Assembly (NCBI GenBank): GCA_024276275.1
Contig: JAJRXM010000060.1
Location: 1-64,000, forward strand
Source of the DNA: Candidatus Zixiibacteriota bacterium
Lineage (GTDB): Bacteria; Zixibacteria; MSB-5A5; GN15; FEB-12
Direction: 5' to 3'
DNA length: 64,000 bases
Each line of letters begins with the position of its first letter. The first letter of the stretch is position 1. Both the position numbers and the translations under genes were made by a program. The notes beneath the pieces are model-generated. The model saw nothing but the letters and a program-made list of their open reading frames with translations, was not told the DNA's origin and ran no database searches. Shown piece by piece: positions 8,978 to 19,108 of the stretch.

Positions 8978-10831
8978 ATGCATATAGCAAACCCTAAAGA
9001 TTTGAACAAAATAAAAAAAGAGTCACTCGCCGTCTCTAAAAAACATCCGAAAAAAGTTTTAGTATGTTGCGGTACCGGATGTATTGCCAACGGTGCTATA
9101 AAAATAGTTGATTCGGTTCGTGACGGTTTAGAAAAACGAAAGTTAAAAGATGTCTCGGTTGAGATATTAAAAGAGACCGGTTGTCACGGTTTTTGTGAAT
9201 TAGGACCTTTGGTAATTATTGAACCTCAGGAAACTTTTTATACAAAAGTAAAATCGAAACATGTGTAAGATATTTTAGATAAATCATTTTTAGATAATGA
9301 AGTTATCGAACCGCTTCTGTTTACAAATCCTGTTGACGGGTCAAAAATTACGAAATATAACGACATTTCATTTTTTAAACATCAGCAGCGTATTGCTCTG
9401 CGAAATTTAGGAAAAATATCCGCTCATGATATGAAAGAATATATCGGTGTTGACGGCTATCAGGCACTTGCAAAAGTTCTGCACAAAATGACACCTGATG
9501 AAGTCATCGATGAAATTATTAACTCCGGTCTGCGTGGTCGTGGCGGTGGTGGATTTTCGGCAGGTAAAAAATGGAAAATTTGTAAAAATATAAAAGCTGA
9601 AAAACATTATGTAATCTGCAACGGCGATGAAGGCGACCCGGGTGCATTTATGGACCGCTCGATTATGGAAGGCGACCCTCACGGTGTTTTAGAAGGTATG
9701 ATGATTGCTGCCTATGCAGTCGGTGCAAAAGAAGGATATATTTATGTTCGTGATGAATATCCTCTGGCAGTGACGCATCTTGAAAAAGCAATTCTTGACT
9801 GCGAACGATCAGGTTTGCTGGGTGAAAATATTTTAGGTACCGACTTTTCATTCTCAATAAAAATAGCCCGTGGTGCCGGTGCCTTTGTATGCGGGGAATC
9901 ATCAGCGTTGATGAAGTCTGTTGCAGGGGAAGTCGGTGAACCGAGAGCAACGTATATTCGTTCGGTTGTTAAAGGTCTCTATGATGAACCGACCGTTCTT
10001 AACAATGTTGAAACTTTAGTAAATGTACCGACAATTATTCGTAAAGGTGCCGACTGGTATAAGTCAATAGGAACCAAAAAAAGCACAGGTACAAAAGTTT
10101 TTTCATTAGTCGGTAAAGTACGCAACACCGGCCTGATTGAAGTGCCGATGGGAATAACATTACGGGAAATTATTTATGATATCGGCGGCGGGATTTTAGA
10201 CGACCGTCCATTTAAAGCAGTACAGACAGGCGGACCTTCGGGCGGATGTATCCCTGAGTCGATGCTTGACCTGCCTGTTGATTTTGATTCACTAACTGAG
10301 GTCGGTTCCATGATGGGATCGGGCGGTATGATTGTTATGGATGATACAACCTGTATCGTTGATGTTGCCAAGTATTTTCTGGAATTCTTAGTAGAAGAAT
10401 CTTGCGGAAAATGTACACCTTGTCGAGAGGGGCTCTATCAACTTCATAAACTGCTTGAGAAGATTTGCTCAGGTAAAGGTGAGATGTCTGACATTGAAAA
10501 GATGGAACGATTATCGGAAAATGTTATGATAGGCTCTTTGTGTGGTCTTGGCAAATCAGGTCCGAATCCACTTATGAGTACGCTCAAATACTTCAAAGAT
10601 GAATATATTGCTCACATTAAAGATAAAAAATGTCCTGCTGGAGTTTGTCCTGAACTTATTACCTATAAGATTTTGGATAACTGTACCGGATGTATGGCGT
10701 GTATCCCCGCCTGCGGATATGATGCGATTGAAGGTAAGAAAAAAGAAGTTCATGTTATTACTCAAGATAAATGCACCAAGTGCGGTGCCTGTTATGCAGT
10801 CTGTAATTTTGATTCGATTTTAGTAAGTTAG
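8978..10831 (+). pseudogene. NuoF/HndC-like NAD(P)H-binding subunit interrupted by one in-frame TAA (9266-9268)
   Basis: ORFs 8978-9268 and 9431-10831 share one frame. Translation through the stop gives ..FYTKVKSKHV*DILDKSFLDNEVIEPLLFTNPVDGSKITKYNDISFFKHQQRIALRNLGKISAHDMKEYIGVDGYQALAKVLHKMTPDEVIDEIINSGLRGRGGGGFSAGKKW, continuous HndC/HydB-like architecture with C-terminal 2x[4Fe-4S]. Confidence 0.85.
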
Positions 10832-10839
10832 GAGTATAG

Positions 10840-11565
10840 ATGATTCATATAACTATAAACGGAAAAGTTGTTCAGGCAAAAGATGGCGAGATGCTTCTTA
10901 CCGTTATACGCCGTGAACAAATTGATGTCCCTACTCTCTGTCATCACGAAGCTGTGGAACCGTCGGGTGCCTGTCGTCTTTGTATGGTTGAGATTACAAA
11001 ACCTGAATGGGACGGATGGTGCGATTATGTAACCTCATGCCTCTACCCTGCCGCTGACGGTCTGATTGTCAACACCCATGCACCGAAAGTGAACGAACTG
11101 CGATCTTCTATTTTGGATATGTATTTAGCACGTCATCCGAAGTCACCGGAGATTCGTCAGCTTGCCGCTGAATACGGAGTACTGAAAACACAGTTTGAAG
11201 AAATTGTTGACGGTAATAATTGTATTTTGTGCGGTATCTGTACCCGTATTTGTGACACGATGGGGTTCCATGCTATCTCTATGGTCGGACGGGGACACGG
11301 CAAAGAAGTCGCTCCGCCACTTAACATGGCACCTGATGCATGCGTAGGATGTTTGTCATGTGCCAAAAATTGTCCGACAAATTATATCGAGTATAATGTG
11401 AGTAACGGTAATTTATCTATTTGGAAAAAAGATTTTAAAATGGCTGCGTGTAAAGAATGCGGTAAAACAACAATCACAAAAGAATTTGCCGAATATCTGA
11501 GTAAGAACCGTGATATCAATATAGATTATTTTGAAAATGTGACGAATGTCACCGAAAAGAACTAG
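10840..11565 (+). CDS. NuoG/HydA N-terminal-like iron-sulfur protein
   Basis: TLCHHEAVEPSGACRLCMVEI [2Fe-2S] motif plus CILCGICTRICD and CVGCLSCAKNCP clusters. Confidence 0.8.
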   Translation: MIHITINGKVVQAKDGEMLLTVIRREQIDVPTLCHHEAVEPSGACRLCMVEITKPEWDGWCDYVTSCLYPAADGLIVNTHAPKVNELRSSILDMYLARHPKSPEIRQLAAEYGVLKTQFEEIVDGNNCILCGICTRICDTMGFHAISMVGRGHGKEVAPPLNMAPDACVGCLSCAKNCPTNYIEYNVSNGNLSIWKKDFKMAACKECGKTTITKEFAEYLSKNRDINIDYFENVTNVTEKN

Positions 11566-11611
11566 CCGGAACTATGGGACGGATTTCTAACTGGGATAGG
11601 GAGGCAAGATC

Positions 11612-12046
11612 ATGAACAACAGATTTATCGTAAAACCTGAACTCTGCACCGGTTGCCGTTCGTGCGAATTAGCCTGTTCGTTTACCCATGCTGTCGACGG
11701 TGTACGTTCATTAACTCGTATCACTCCGATTGACGGCGGTTTTAAAGATTTATGGGTGCCGGTTACCTGTTTACAATGTGATGATGCTGCCTGTATAAAA
11801 TCATGTTTGGTCAACGCACTCAAACGGAACCCCGTTACCGGAGCAGTTGAGCTGAACCATGAAGTATGCGTGAATTGTATGGCGTGTGTGGCGGCCTGTC
11901 CGTTTGGATGTGCAGTGCTTGACACGCAGACTAATTTGATTGTGAAGTGTGACTTGTGTGGAGGTGACCCTGCCTGTGCTCATTTCTGTCCGACCAAAGC
12001 ACTTGAGTGGAAACCGATTCCGAAGGCTGTGAAAAAGACGGGGTAG
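11612..12046 (+). CDS. 4Fe-4S dicluster electron-transfer protein (HycB-like)
   Basis: CTGCRSCELACSF, CLQCDDAACIKSC, CVNCMACVAACPFG, CDLCGGDPACAHFCPT. Confidence 0.75.
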   Translation: MNNRFIVKPELCTGCRSCELACSFTHAVDGVRSLTRITPIDGGFKDLWVPVTCLQCDDAACIKSCLVNALKRNPVTGAVELNHEVCVNCMACVAACPFGCAVLDTQTNLIVKCDLCGGDPACAHFCPTKALEWKPIPKAVKKTG

Positions 12047-12074
12047 GGATTTTTCATATATAGATTAGTTATAG

Positions 12075-12099
12075 AGGCGGTTTCTCAACCGCCTTTTTT
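12075..12099. terminator. Putative intrinsic terminator between convergent genes
   Basis: GGCGGTT-TCTC-AACCGCC followed by TTTTTT; lies between the + gene ending 12046 and the - gene ending 12105. Confidence 0.7.
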
Positions 12100-12104
12100 G
12101 TTCT

Positions 12105-14540
12105 TTAAAACGAAGTTTTTATGCCGAAAAATATTTGGCGGGGAGCATAGAAATTCAACGGATTGTTTTGAGCTAATTTATATCTTGACTCAAATTCAGC
12201 ACCCGTCGTAGAAGATTCTGACCGGACTATTCCCTCAGGTGATTCTAAATATCCTGTTCTTGTCGGAGAACCGGTTGCAGTATAAACACCGGTTATAAAT
12301 TTTTCATCCAATAAATTTTTGATAAACAGATAAGGAATTATTGTATAAGAAGAAAATTTAAATTCTTTTTCCAATTTTAAATCAAGAACTCTGCTTTTAT
12401 CTGTCCGAGAACTGTTAACCTCTCCTGTCGTAAAACCTGTGACCGGTACAATCGTCACAGCATCATATACTACTGTCGGAGTATATGGCGAGCCTGATTC
12501 CTGTTTTGCTATAAGATTTACTATAAGACCAAAATTTGTTTCATAAGACAAACCCGCTACAATTTTTACGGTTCGGTCATAATCAAGCGGTAACTCCGGT
12601 CTTGGAACACTTTTCCAGGCTATTGAGCCTCTTGGAATATCAATACTTGTTGCCTGACTTTTGGTAGCATCAATAAACCATCCAAAATTTATCCCATTAT
12701 CATATTGCAATAAAAAATTTATACCCGTATAAGAGGAAGTTCCTTTGCTACTATAATTCTCATATTGAAAAGGGAACGCCGGAGTTTGAATAGTGACCAC
12801 TATTTTCTTTGTATAATCAATATTTATAAAAGTGAGACCAAATTTCATTTTGTTACCTATTTTAGACTTTAACCCTAATATAGTTGTTTCAGATTTGACA
12901 GGTTCTAAAGAAGAAGTCGGAAAAGGGAAATACCTGCCTGCCCCTATTCGAGCTTCGACAAAATCATAGCCGACATATATATTTTTATAAGGTGTAACCT
13001 GTCGATTTAGGCTCCAATTTAAGAAGAGATTCGTATTATCAGTTGCCTGAACATCAAATCCAACTTGAGGATTAAAGCCAGTATGAGCCTTAGTTGCAAC
13101 CATATCTTCTTCATCTAAAGTAAAATCGTAAGAATATGTAGTATCCGGGTCAAAAGGTCTTGCAAGCGACCGTAATTGCAAGGCGTTATAATCATAACGG
13201 TCGTATCTGACACCTACGTTTAGCGTTAATCTATCGATTGTTATTTTATCGCTTATATACAAAGATAGTTCTGTTGGCTGTTTGCTGTTATTTTTCCATG
13301 ATTGATTATCCGATTCGACTCCTAATGAATCAAAACCGTATCGATTCATATTTTGGCGAACATAACCTTGTGAAGGAGTCAAATCAGAGAAATATCTTAA
13401 TCTGTTTTTTTTATAAAGAATACCTGTTTTTATAGTATGTATATCTTTAATACTATGGATTATCTCTCCCCTGAATTGTTTGTACGATGTGATTTGATGT
13501 AAATATCCATCATAATATGACTCGTAAAACTCACCTGCCCCAACCGGAACAGAGTCCCCTTCTTTGAAAAGATTATAGACATCATATCTCGGGTTTGCAA
13601 ATTCTCTTTGATAAGCATTATAATTATCAAAAATGACACCGTCACCTTTTATTCGTTCTGATTTAAAATATCCGACAGACAAGTTGAACTGTGTATTTTC
13701 TGACAGTTTTTGTTCAAGCAGAGCATTTAGACCGTAGGTTTCATCTTTGTATCTCGGCGTGTGAGAAATCTGACCGGGTTGTGAAGGGTTGTTATAATTA
13801 TGCAGATACTCCTGCCATTTGTCGACGGCACCGTCGACAGTAAATATAAAACGTGATTTTGTCGTTAGGTCATACTGTAATTTTCCGTGATAGGTCCAAC
13901 CTGATAGTTGGTTATTCGGTAAGATATCAGGGCTACCTGCGAGGACTTCTGATGTCAACGATGAGGGCATACGGTCACCCAGTGACCGTCGTTCAAAGGC
14001 AGTCCAGAATTTTAGTTTGTCATTGTCAAATAGCGAACCGCTGAATATCCCACGATAATATTTTTGGTCGAATTTATTTTCTACCGTATTATCTGAAAGA
14101 ACTTCAAAGGAGCCGTGATAACCGGTCGATAGTTTTGGACTTGATAATTGTATAACTGCTGAATTGGCATTGCTGAACTGAACAGGGACAGCACCGCCGT
14201 AGATATTAATATCATCAAAAAAAGCCGAAGCAAACGACACATCGGAGACACCGGTCAACGGGTTCCTAAACGACAGACCGTTAACAATAATATCTTGTTC
14301 ATTAAATGCTCCTCCAAGAAAATGCAGTTCGGGAGCGTTTGTTGTTCTACTGCTTGTTCTGTAATTTCTATACATTTCGACAGCTGTACTTTGGTATCCG
14401 AGATAGTCTTGATAACGGAAACTTAACGATTGAGTAATTTTATGTTTAATATCGGTTGTATCTTTAGGGGTCGCAGCATTTGAATTCAGACAAAATATAA
14501 AAATAATTATAGTCGTTGTAAGGCTTGTGATTCGATTCAT
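12105..14540 (-). CDS. TonB-dependent receptor
   Basis: Signal peptide, plug-like ELHFLGGAFNEQDIIVNGLSFRNPLTGVSDVSFASAFFDDINIYGGAVPVQFSNANSAVIQL, long beta-barrel region, terminal Phe (IFFGIKTSF). Confidence 0.75.
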   Translation of the reverse strand: MNRITSLTTTIIIFIFCLNSNAATPKDTTDIKHKITQSLSFRYQDYLGYQSTAVEMYRNYRTSSRTTNAPELHFLGGAFNEQDIIVNGLSFRNPLTGVSDVSFASAFFDDINIYGGAVPVQFSNANSAVIQLSSPKLSTGYHGSFEVLSDNTVENKFDQKYYRGIFSGSLFDNDKLKFWTAFERRSLGDRMPSSLTSEVLAGSPDILPNNQLSGWTYHGKLQYDLTTKSRFIFTVDGAVDKWQEYLHNYNNPSQPGQISHTPRYKDETYGLNALLEQKLSENTQFNLSVGYFKSERIKGDGVIFDNYNAYQREFANPRYDVYNLFKEGDSVPVGAGEFYESYYDGYLHQITSYKQFRGEIIHSIKDIHTIKTGILYKKNRLRYFSDLTPSQGYVRQNMNRYGFDSLGVESDNQSWKNNSKQPTELSLYISDKITIDRLTLNVGVRYDRYDYNALQLRSLARPFDPDTTYSYDFTLDEEDMVATKAHTGFNPQVGFDVQATDNTNLFLNWSLNRQVTPYKNIYVGYDFVEARIGAGRYFPFPTSSLEPVKSETTILGLKSKIGNKMKFGLTFINIDYTKKIVVTIQTPAFPFQYENYSSKGTSSYTGINFLLQYDNGINFGWFIDATKSQATSIDIPRGSIAWKSVPRPELPLDYDRTVKIVAGLSYETNFGLIVNLIAKQESGSPYTPTVVYDAVTIVPVTGFTTGEVNSSRTDKSRVLDLKLEKEFKFSSYTIIPYLFIKNLLDEKFITGVYTATGSPTRTGYLESPEGIVRSESSTTGAEFESRYKLAQNNPLNFYAPRQIFFGIKTSF

Positions 14541-14776
14541 TCTATCTCCCATAAAATATATTCTCATAATTTAGTAACAAAATAGAAAGGAATGGATTTG
14601 TAGTCAAGCTATGTATGTGAAATTATTAGAGAGTTGATTAAGTAAGTTTGTCGAAACTGCAGGGTTTGACTTACACTGCTTATTTTAAGGAAAGGAAAAA
14701 GATGAGATTGCCACACTCCCTCCGGTCGTTCGCAATGACTGCTGTTGCGATAGATTTGTTATATTTGTTTCTGTTC

Positions 14777-14805
14777 TGGACTCCGTGTCAAGCACGGAGA
14801 GGAGT
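14777..14805. repeat. 29-bp hairpin repeat (copy B)
   Basis: Identical to 3024-3052. Confidence 0.75.
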
Positions 14806-14890
14806 TCGGTGGAAATGATAAGATGGAACAGGCAGGTCGGTTCCCTACTACATCCCATAGTCCATTTAGAGGGGAACAAAATAACATTGT

Positions 14891-14918
14891 TGGATTCCAA
14901 ATCAAGTTTGGAATGACA
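14891..14918. repeat. Hairpin repeat variant TGGATTCCAAATCAAGTTTGGAATGACA
   Basis: ATTCCAAA-TCAAG-TTTGGAAT perfect inverted repeat with the same TCAAG loop as copies A and B. Confidence 0.7.
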
Positions 14919-15029
14919 TTGACATAGTAGTTATAGTAGATTTGAGTATACTTCGACAAGCTCAGTATGACATATTCTACCTGATTCCAAATCAAGAGGT
15001 TGTGTCGCAATTCTAATTTTCAACAAGTT

Positions 15030-15072
15030 ATGTCGGTTCCTAAAGCCGCAAAGCGGGTTTGTTAACCGACAT
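15030..15072. repeat. 43-nt composite inverted repeat
   Basis: ATGTCGGTT...AACCGACAT outer stem with inner CCGC-AAA-GCGG. Confidence 0.6.
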
Positions 15073-15322
15073 TGCCTATTGTACACAGCCTCCAAGTCGG
15101 GAATGACATTGACATATAAATACATTAGATAAGAAATACCCTTCGTCTCCGCTCAGGGTGACAATTAATCCACTTTAAAATTAACCTTGACTTTAAGGCT
15201 AAATTTCAAGTTTTTATAAGGATAAAGTAAGGTAAGTAGTTTGCGGAAATCTGTACAAAATCTGTCGGCAACTTATACTAAGAATATGCGTATCAATACA
15301 ATAACTTGCGGAGGCAGGATAT

Positions 15323-15652
15323 ATGAAACTAACTGACCGCGAAGAAAACGGTGTTATTATACTGGAACCGACCGGAAAAATAATGGGCGGTCCGGATGCA
15401 AGTCTTTTACATGATAAATTATATGAATTTATCGAACAGGACAAAAAGAAATTTGTCGTTGACTTATCAGCAGTCGACTGGATGAATTCCACAGGTCTCG
15501 GCATTCTAATTTCCGGTTACACAACTCTTCGTAACAACAACGGGCAGCTTAAGCTGGCTAATGTCACAGAAAAAATAAAAACTTTATTAGTAATCACCAA
15601 ACTTGATCCGGTGTTTGAATCGTTTGATACTATTGCTGATGCGATTCAGTAA
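15323..15652 (+). CDS. STAS-domain anti-sigma factor antagonist
   Basis: KLTDREENGVIILEPTGKIMGG...KKFVVDLSAVDWMNSTGLGILISGYTTLRNNNGQLKLANV. Confidence 0.85.
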   Translation: MKLTDREENGVIILEPTGKIMGGPDASLLHDKLYEFIEQDKKKFVVDLSAVDWMNSTGLGILISGYTTLRNNNGQLKLANVTEKIKTLLVITKLDPVFESFDTIADAIQ

Positions 15653-15745
15653 TTTAATGAATAACATAACTTTTTGCAGATAATTATTATTTGCGGGCAG
15701 GCACATTTTATCTGCGTCTGCCTCTTTTCTTAGGAGTACACAGGC

Positions 15746-16168
15746 ATGCATGAACCTATTATTAAAGGCAACATGATAAGTATACCCTCCTGCCTGGAGT
15801 ATCTTACCAATATAGATGATTTCATCGAAGGGATTCTTCGAGGCTTTGATGTCGAAGAATCGGTTATAGCCGATATTGCCATCTCTGTATCTGAGTTAGT
15901 AAATAATTCAGTCAGCCACGGTAATAAATCTGACCGTAGTAAAACAGTTTCTGTTACTATTTCTAAAAAAGGGAATGATATCGAAATTGTTATTACAGAT
16001 CAGGGAATAGGTTTTAACCCTCAGGATATATCGAATCCTTTGGATGAAGAAAATCTATTAAAAGATACCGGGCGGGGATTTTTTATTGTAAACACACTAA
16101 TGGACAAAGTTGATGTAAAAACAACTGATAGTGGAACAATAACGACAATTACCAAGTCTATTGTATAA
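15746..16168 (+). CDS. Anti-sigma factor serine kinase-like HATPase (RsbW/SpoIIAB-like)
   Basis: AISVSELVNNSVSHGNK N-box; IVITDQGIGFNP; GRGFFIVNTLMD. Confidence 0.8.
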   Translation: MHEPIIKGNMISIPSCLEYLTNIDDFIEGILRGFDVEESVIADIAISVSELVNNSVSHGNKSDRSKTVSVTISKKGNDIEIVITDQGIGFNPQDISNPLDEENLLKDTGRGFFIVNTLMDKVDVKTTDSGTITTITKSIV

Positions 16169-16188
16169 GATAGGGTATAAAATCCTCA

Positions 16189-18435
16189 ATGAATTATGAA
16201 CTGATACTGTCAATCCTTTATTTTCTTGCCGGCGGGTTTTTGATATTCTTGGCAATTACTATTGCTCGAGATAATATCAACAACCGTTTAAACCGTACCT
16301 TTGGAGCTACGCTCTTTTTTGCAGGTTTCGGTCCGTTGTTTATGGCATTAGGTCTGATTATTGACACATCAACGCTATCAGTTACAAATTTTGACGAATC
16401 GGTATTATATAATCTGCACTACATTTGGGAATTCTTTTTCCCTCTCTTACTTTTGTTTTCTTGGATATTCCCGGAAGACAGACTGCGAAAATTTAAGTAT
16501 TCCCGTATCAGGTATCTTATATTTATCCCCCAACTGATGCATCTTGTAATTCTAATTTTTGCAGCCGACTTTATAGATTTTTTAAATTCTATGCAAATAG
16601 GTAATAACTTTGAAGGGTTTTCAAGTTTAATTCTTAAACCGTTTTCTGTTCTTATAAACTTAAATTCATTGTTTATTAGTTTTATTTTAACATACCATAC
16701 AATCATTTTTGGTATGTTTAATATCTTTTTTGCGGTCGCTACTATTTACTTTTTGGAGTCAGGCAAAAAACTTATTACAAATCCGAGAATACTAACACAA
16801 ACAAAAGTTATCAACTGGGCTGCCCGTATATCGCTTGGGTCTTATATAAGTGCTATATTGGGCGCGGCATTGTTCCCTGAAATTATCAATGACACTCTAA
16901 GCTCGTTGATGATATTGGTAGCAATATTTTCCGGTACTGCTCTACTTATTTATGCAACTCTTAAATACCAATTCCTAGATGTTCGGTTGGCATTTCGTCA
17001 GTCTTTTGTCTACTCGATAACCTCGGCTTTGTTTGTCGGTCTTTATGTTGTTTTAGTTTTACAATCAAAAGAATTCCTCGTGCCGATTTTTGGTGAGCAG
17101 GCTAATATTATCAACTATGTTATTATCGGATTGCTGCTTTTAATGTTTCAGCCTATCAATAATTGGATTGATGAATTCACCCGTTCATTTTTTATGCATA
17201 CACAAACAGACCATCGTAATGTAATTGAACGCTTTTCACGACAAGTAATTTCTTTGTTTGACCCACTCAAGCTACGACAAATTATTGAAGAAACCCTTAA
17301 AACGACTCTACTTGTTGAGCATATATATTTTGTATTATTCGATGATTCTCTTAACGAATATGTTCTCTATCTTGACAGAGACAATTCACAAAAAATAGCC
17401 TTAGCCCGTGATGATATTCTTTTGAGGGGAATCAATCAACTAGATACACCGACATTTTTTCAATCATTAGGTGATTATCTGAAAAATTCTGAATTAGCAA
17501 CAGAGTTGGAGTCACGTGATATAAAAATTATTCTTCCTATGAAAGATTCAGAACATCTGCTTGGATTTTTGGCATTAACTTCTAAAGCTGCGGGGTATAA
17601 TTATTCTGCTGAAGATATGAATTTATTGGGAGTGTTGTCAAATCAAATGGTTTCTGCTCTTACAAATGCCCGGCTCTATGTAGATTCCTTAGAACGTATA
17701 CGTTTGCAAGAAGAAGTATCAATGGCTCGCGAGATTCAGTTAAACTTGCTCCCCTCTTCCCCGCCTACACATCCTTGTATGGAAATTTCCGCCCATTCGA
17801 CACCCTCGAGAACAATAGGAGGCGATTTTTATGATTTTGTGTATAAGGATAAAAAGAAACTTGGGATATGTATTGCGGATGCCTCGGGTAAAGGAATGCC
17901 GGCTGCTTTGATGATTGCTCAGACTCAGGCTATTTTAAAAAGTGAAGTGAACAATGGAACTCCGATTGATATGATGCTTAAAAATATGAACAAACAATTA
18001 GTAGAGTCATCGTCGTCGGAAAAATATGTTACTTTGTTTTATGGTGAACTGGATACAGAGAACGGTTATTTTCATTATTCAAACGCAGGTCATAATTATC
18101 CGCTGCTTGTAAAAGCAAACGGTGATATAGAGCTTTTGAAAACCGGGGGACCGATTATTGGAGCATTGCCTGATATGAGTTATCAGTCTGAAACCGTTCG
18201 ACTTCAAAAAGATGATACTCTCTTTTTCTTCACCGACGGTCTTTCTGAGGCGATGAATGAAAAAGAAGAAGAATATACCGAAGAAAGAATACATGATTTT
18301 GTTATTAAACATAAATTAAAAGAACCGAGTGAATTGATAAATTCGATATTAAAAGATGTAAGATTACATGATACGACTTATCCTCCTCGGGATGACACGA
18401 CTATAGTATCATTGAAAATAAGAAATGGATTTTAA
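16189..18435 (+). CDS. Membrane GAF-SpoIIE (PP2C-type) phosphatase
   Basis: N-terminal TM helices, GAF-like region, then EEVSMAREIQLNLLPSSPP...IGGDFYDF...GICIADASGKGMPAALMIA...FFTDGLSEAMN. Confidence 0.85.
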   Translation: MNYELILSILYFLAGGFLIFLAITIARDNINNRLNRTFGATLFFAGFGPLFMALGLIIDTSTLSVTNFDESVLYNLHYIWEFFFPLLLLFSWIFPEDRLRKFKYSRIRYLIFIPQLMHLVILIFAADFIDFLNSMQIGNNFEGFSSLILKPFSVLINLNSLFISFILTYHTIIFGMFNIFFAVATIYFLESGKKLITNPRILTQTKVINWAARISLGSYISAILGAALFPEIINDTLSSLMILVAIFSGTALLIYATLKYQFLDVRLAFRQSFVYSITSALFVGLYVVLVLQSKEFLVPIFGEQANIINYVIIGLLLLMFQPINNWIDEFTRSFFMHTQTDHRNVIERFSRQVISLFDPLKLRQIIEETLKTTLLVEHIYFVLFDDSLNEYVLYLDRDNSQKIALARDDILLRGINQLDTPTFFQSLGDYLKNSELATELESRDIKIILPMKDSEHLLGFLALTSKAAGYNYSAEDMNLLGVLSNQMVSALTNARLYVDSLERIRLQEEVSMAREIQLNLLPSSPPTHPCMEISAHSTPSRTIGGDFYDFVYKDKKKLGICIADASGKGMPAALMIAQTQAILKSEVNNGTPIDMMLKNMNKQLVESSSSEKYVTLFYGELDTENGYFHYSNAGHNYPLLVKANGDIELLKTGGPIIGALPDMSYQSETVRLQKDDTLFFFTDGLSEAMNEKEEEYTEERIHDFVIKHKLKEPSELINSILKDVRLHDTTYPPRDDTTIVSLKIRNGF

Positions 18436-19002
18436 ATGACAGACCACCATACTAAATTTAATGCGGAAAAGCTTATTAATCGAAAAAACAATCATAATGG
18501 GTACAGATATTGTCCCTTCTGTAAATCAGAATTAAAAGAAGCTGTCCCTGACGGAACGACAAGGTTAGTATGTTCTGATTCTGCATGTGATTTTATCTAT
18601 TACCAAAACCCGGTACCTGCTGCCGGAGCTATTATAGTTGAGGATAATAAAATTCTTCTTGTAAAACGGGCTCATCCTCCTAGAATCGGAGATTGGTGTA
18701 TACCTGCCGGATTTATGGAATGGCAGGAGCATCCGACTGAAACAGCAGTTCGTGAGTTAAAAGAAGAAACCGGATTAGATATCAAGCTGAAATCATTTTT
18801 TGAAGTATACTCCGGCAGTGATGACCCTCGCAGTAACGCGGTTCTGCTTCTTTATCTGGCGGACAGAGTTGGAGGAAAACTGGAAGCAATGGATGACGCT
18901 TGGGAAGTTGAATTTTTTAGTTTTGATGCTATCCCCTCGAATATCGCATTTGAAGCACATGTCAAAGCATTAAATGACTACAGGGAAAGAATTTTAAAGT
19001 AA
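18436..19002 (+). CDS. NUDIX hydrolase with N-terminal zinc ribbon
   Basis: YCPFCKSEL...CSDSACDFIYYQNP; Nudix box GFMEWQEHPTETAVRELKEETGL. Confidence 0.85.
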   Translation: MTDHHTKFNAEKLINRKNNHNGYRYCPFCKSELKEAVPDGTTRLVCSDSACDFIYYQNPVPAAGAIIVEDNKILLVKRAHPPRIGDWCIPAGFMEWQEHPTETAVRELKEETGLDIKLKSFFEVYSGSDDPRSNAVLLLYLADRVGGKLEAMDDAWEVEFFSFDAIPSNIAFEAHVKALNDYRERILK

Positions 19003-19108
19003 AATAATGAAACTTTTTAGGGATTTTTACGCTCTTATATATATACATGGATATAAAACTTGATTTGTATATCGAAGAGTTGTTCTTTCGAATAAAACGG
19101 AGAAGATT

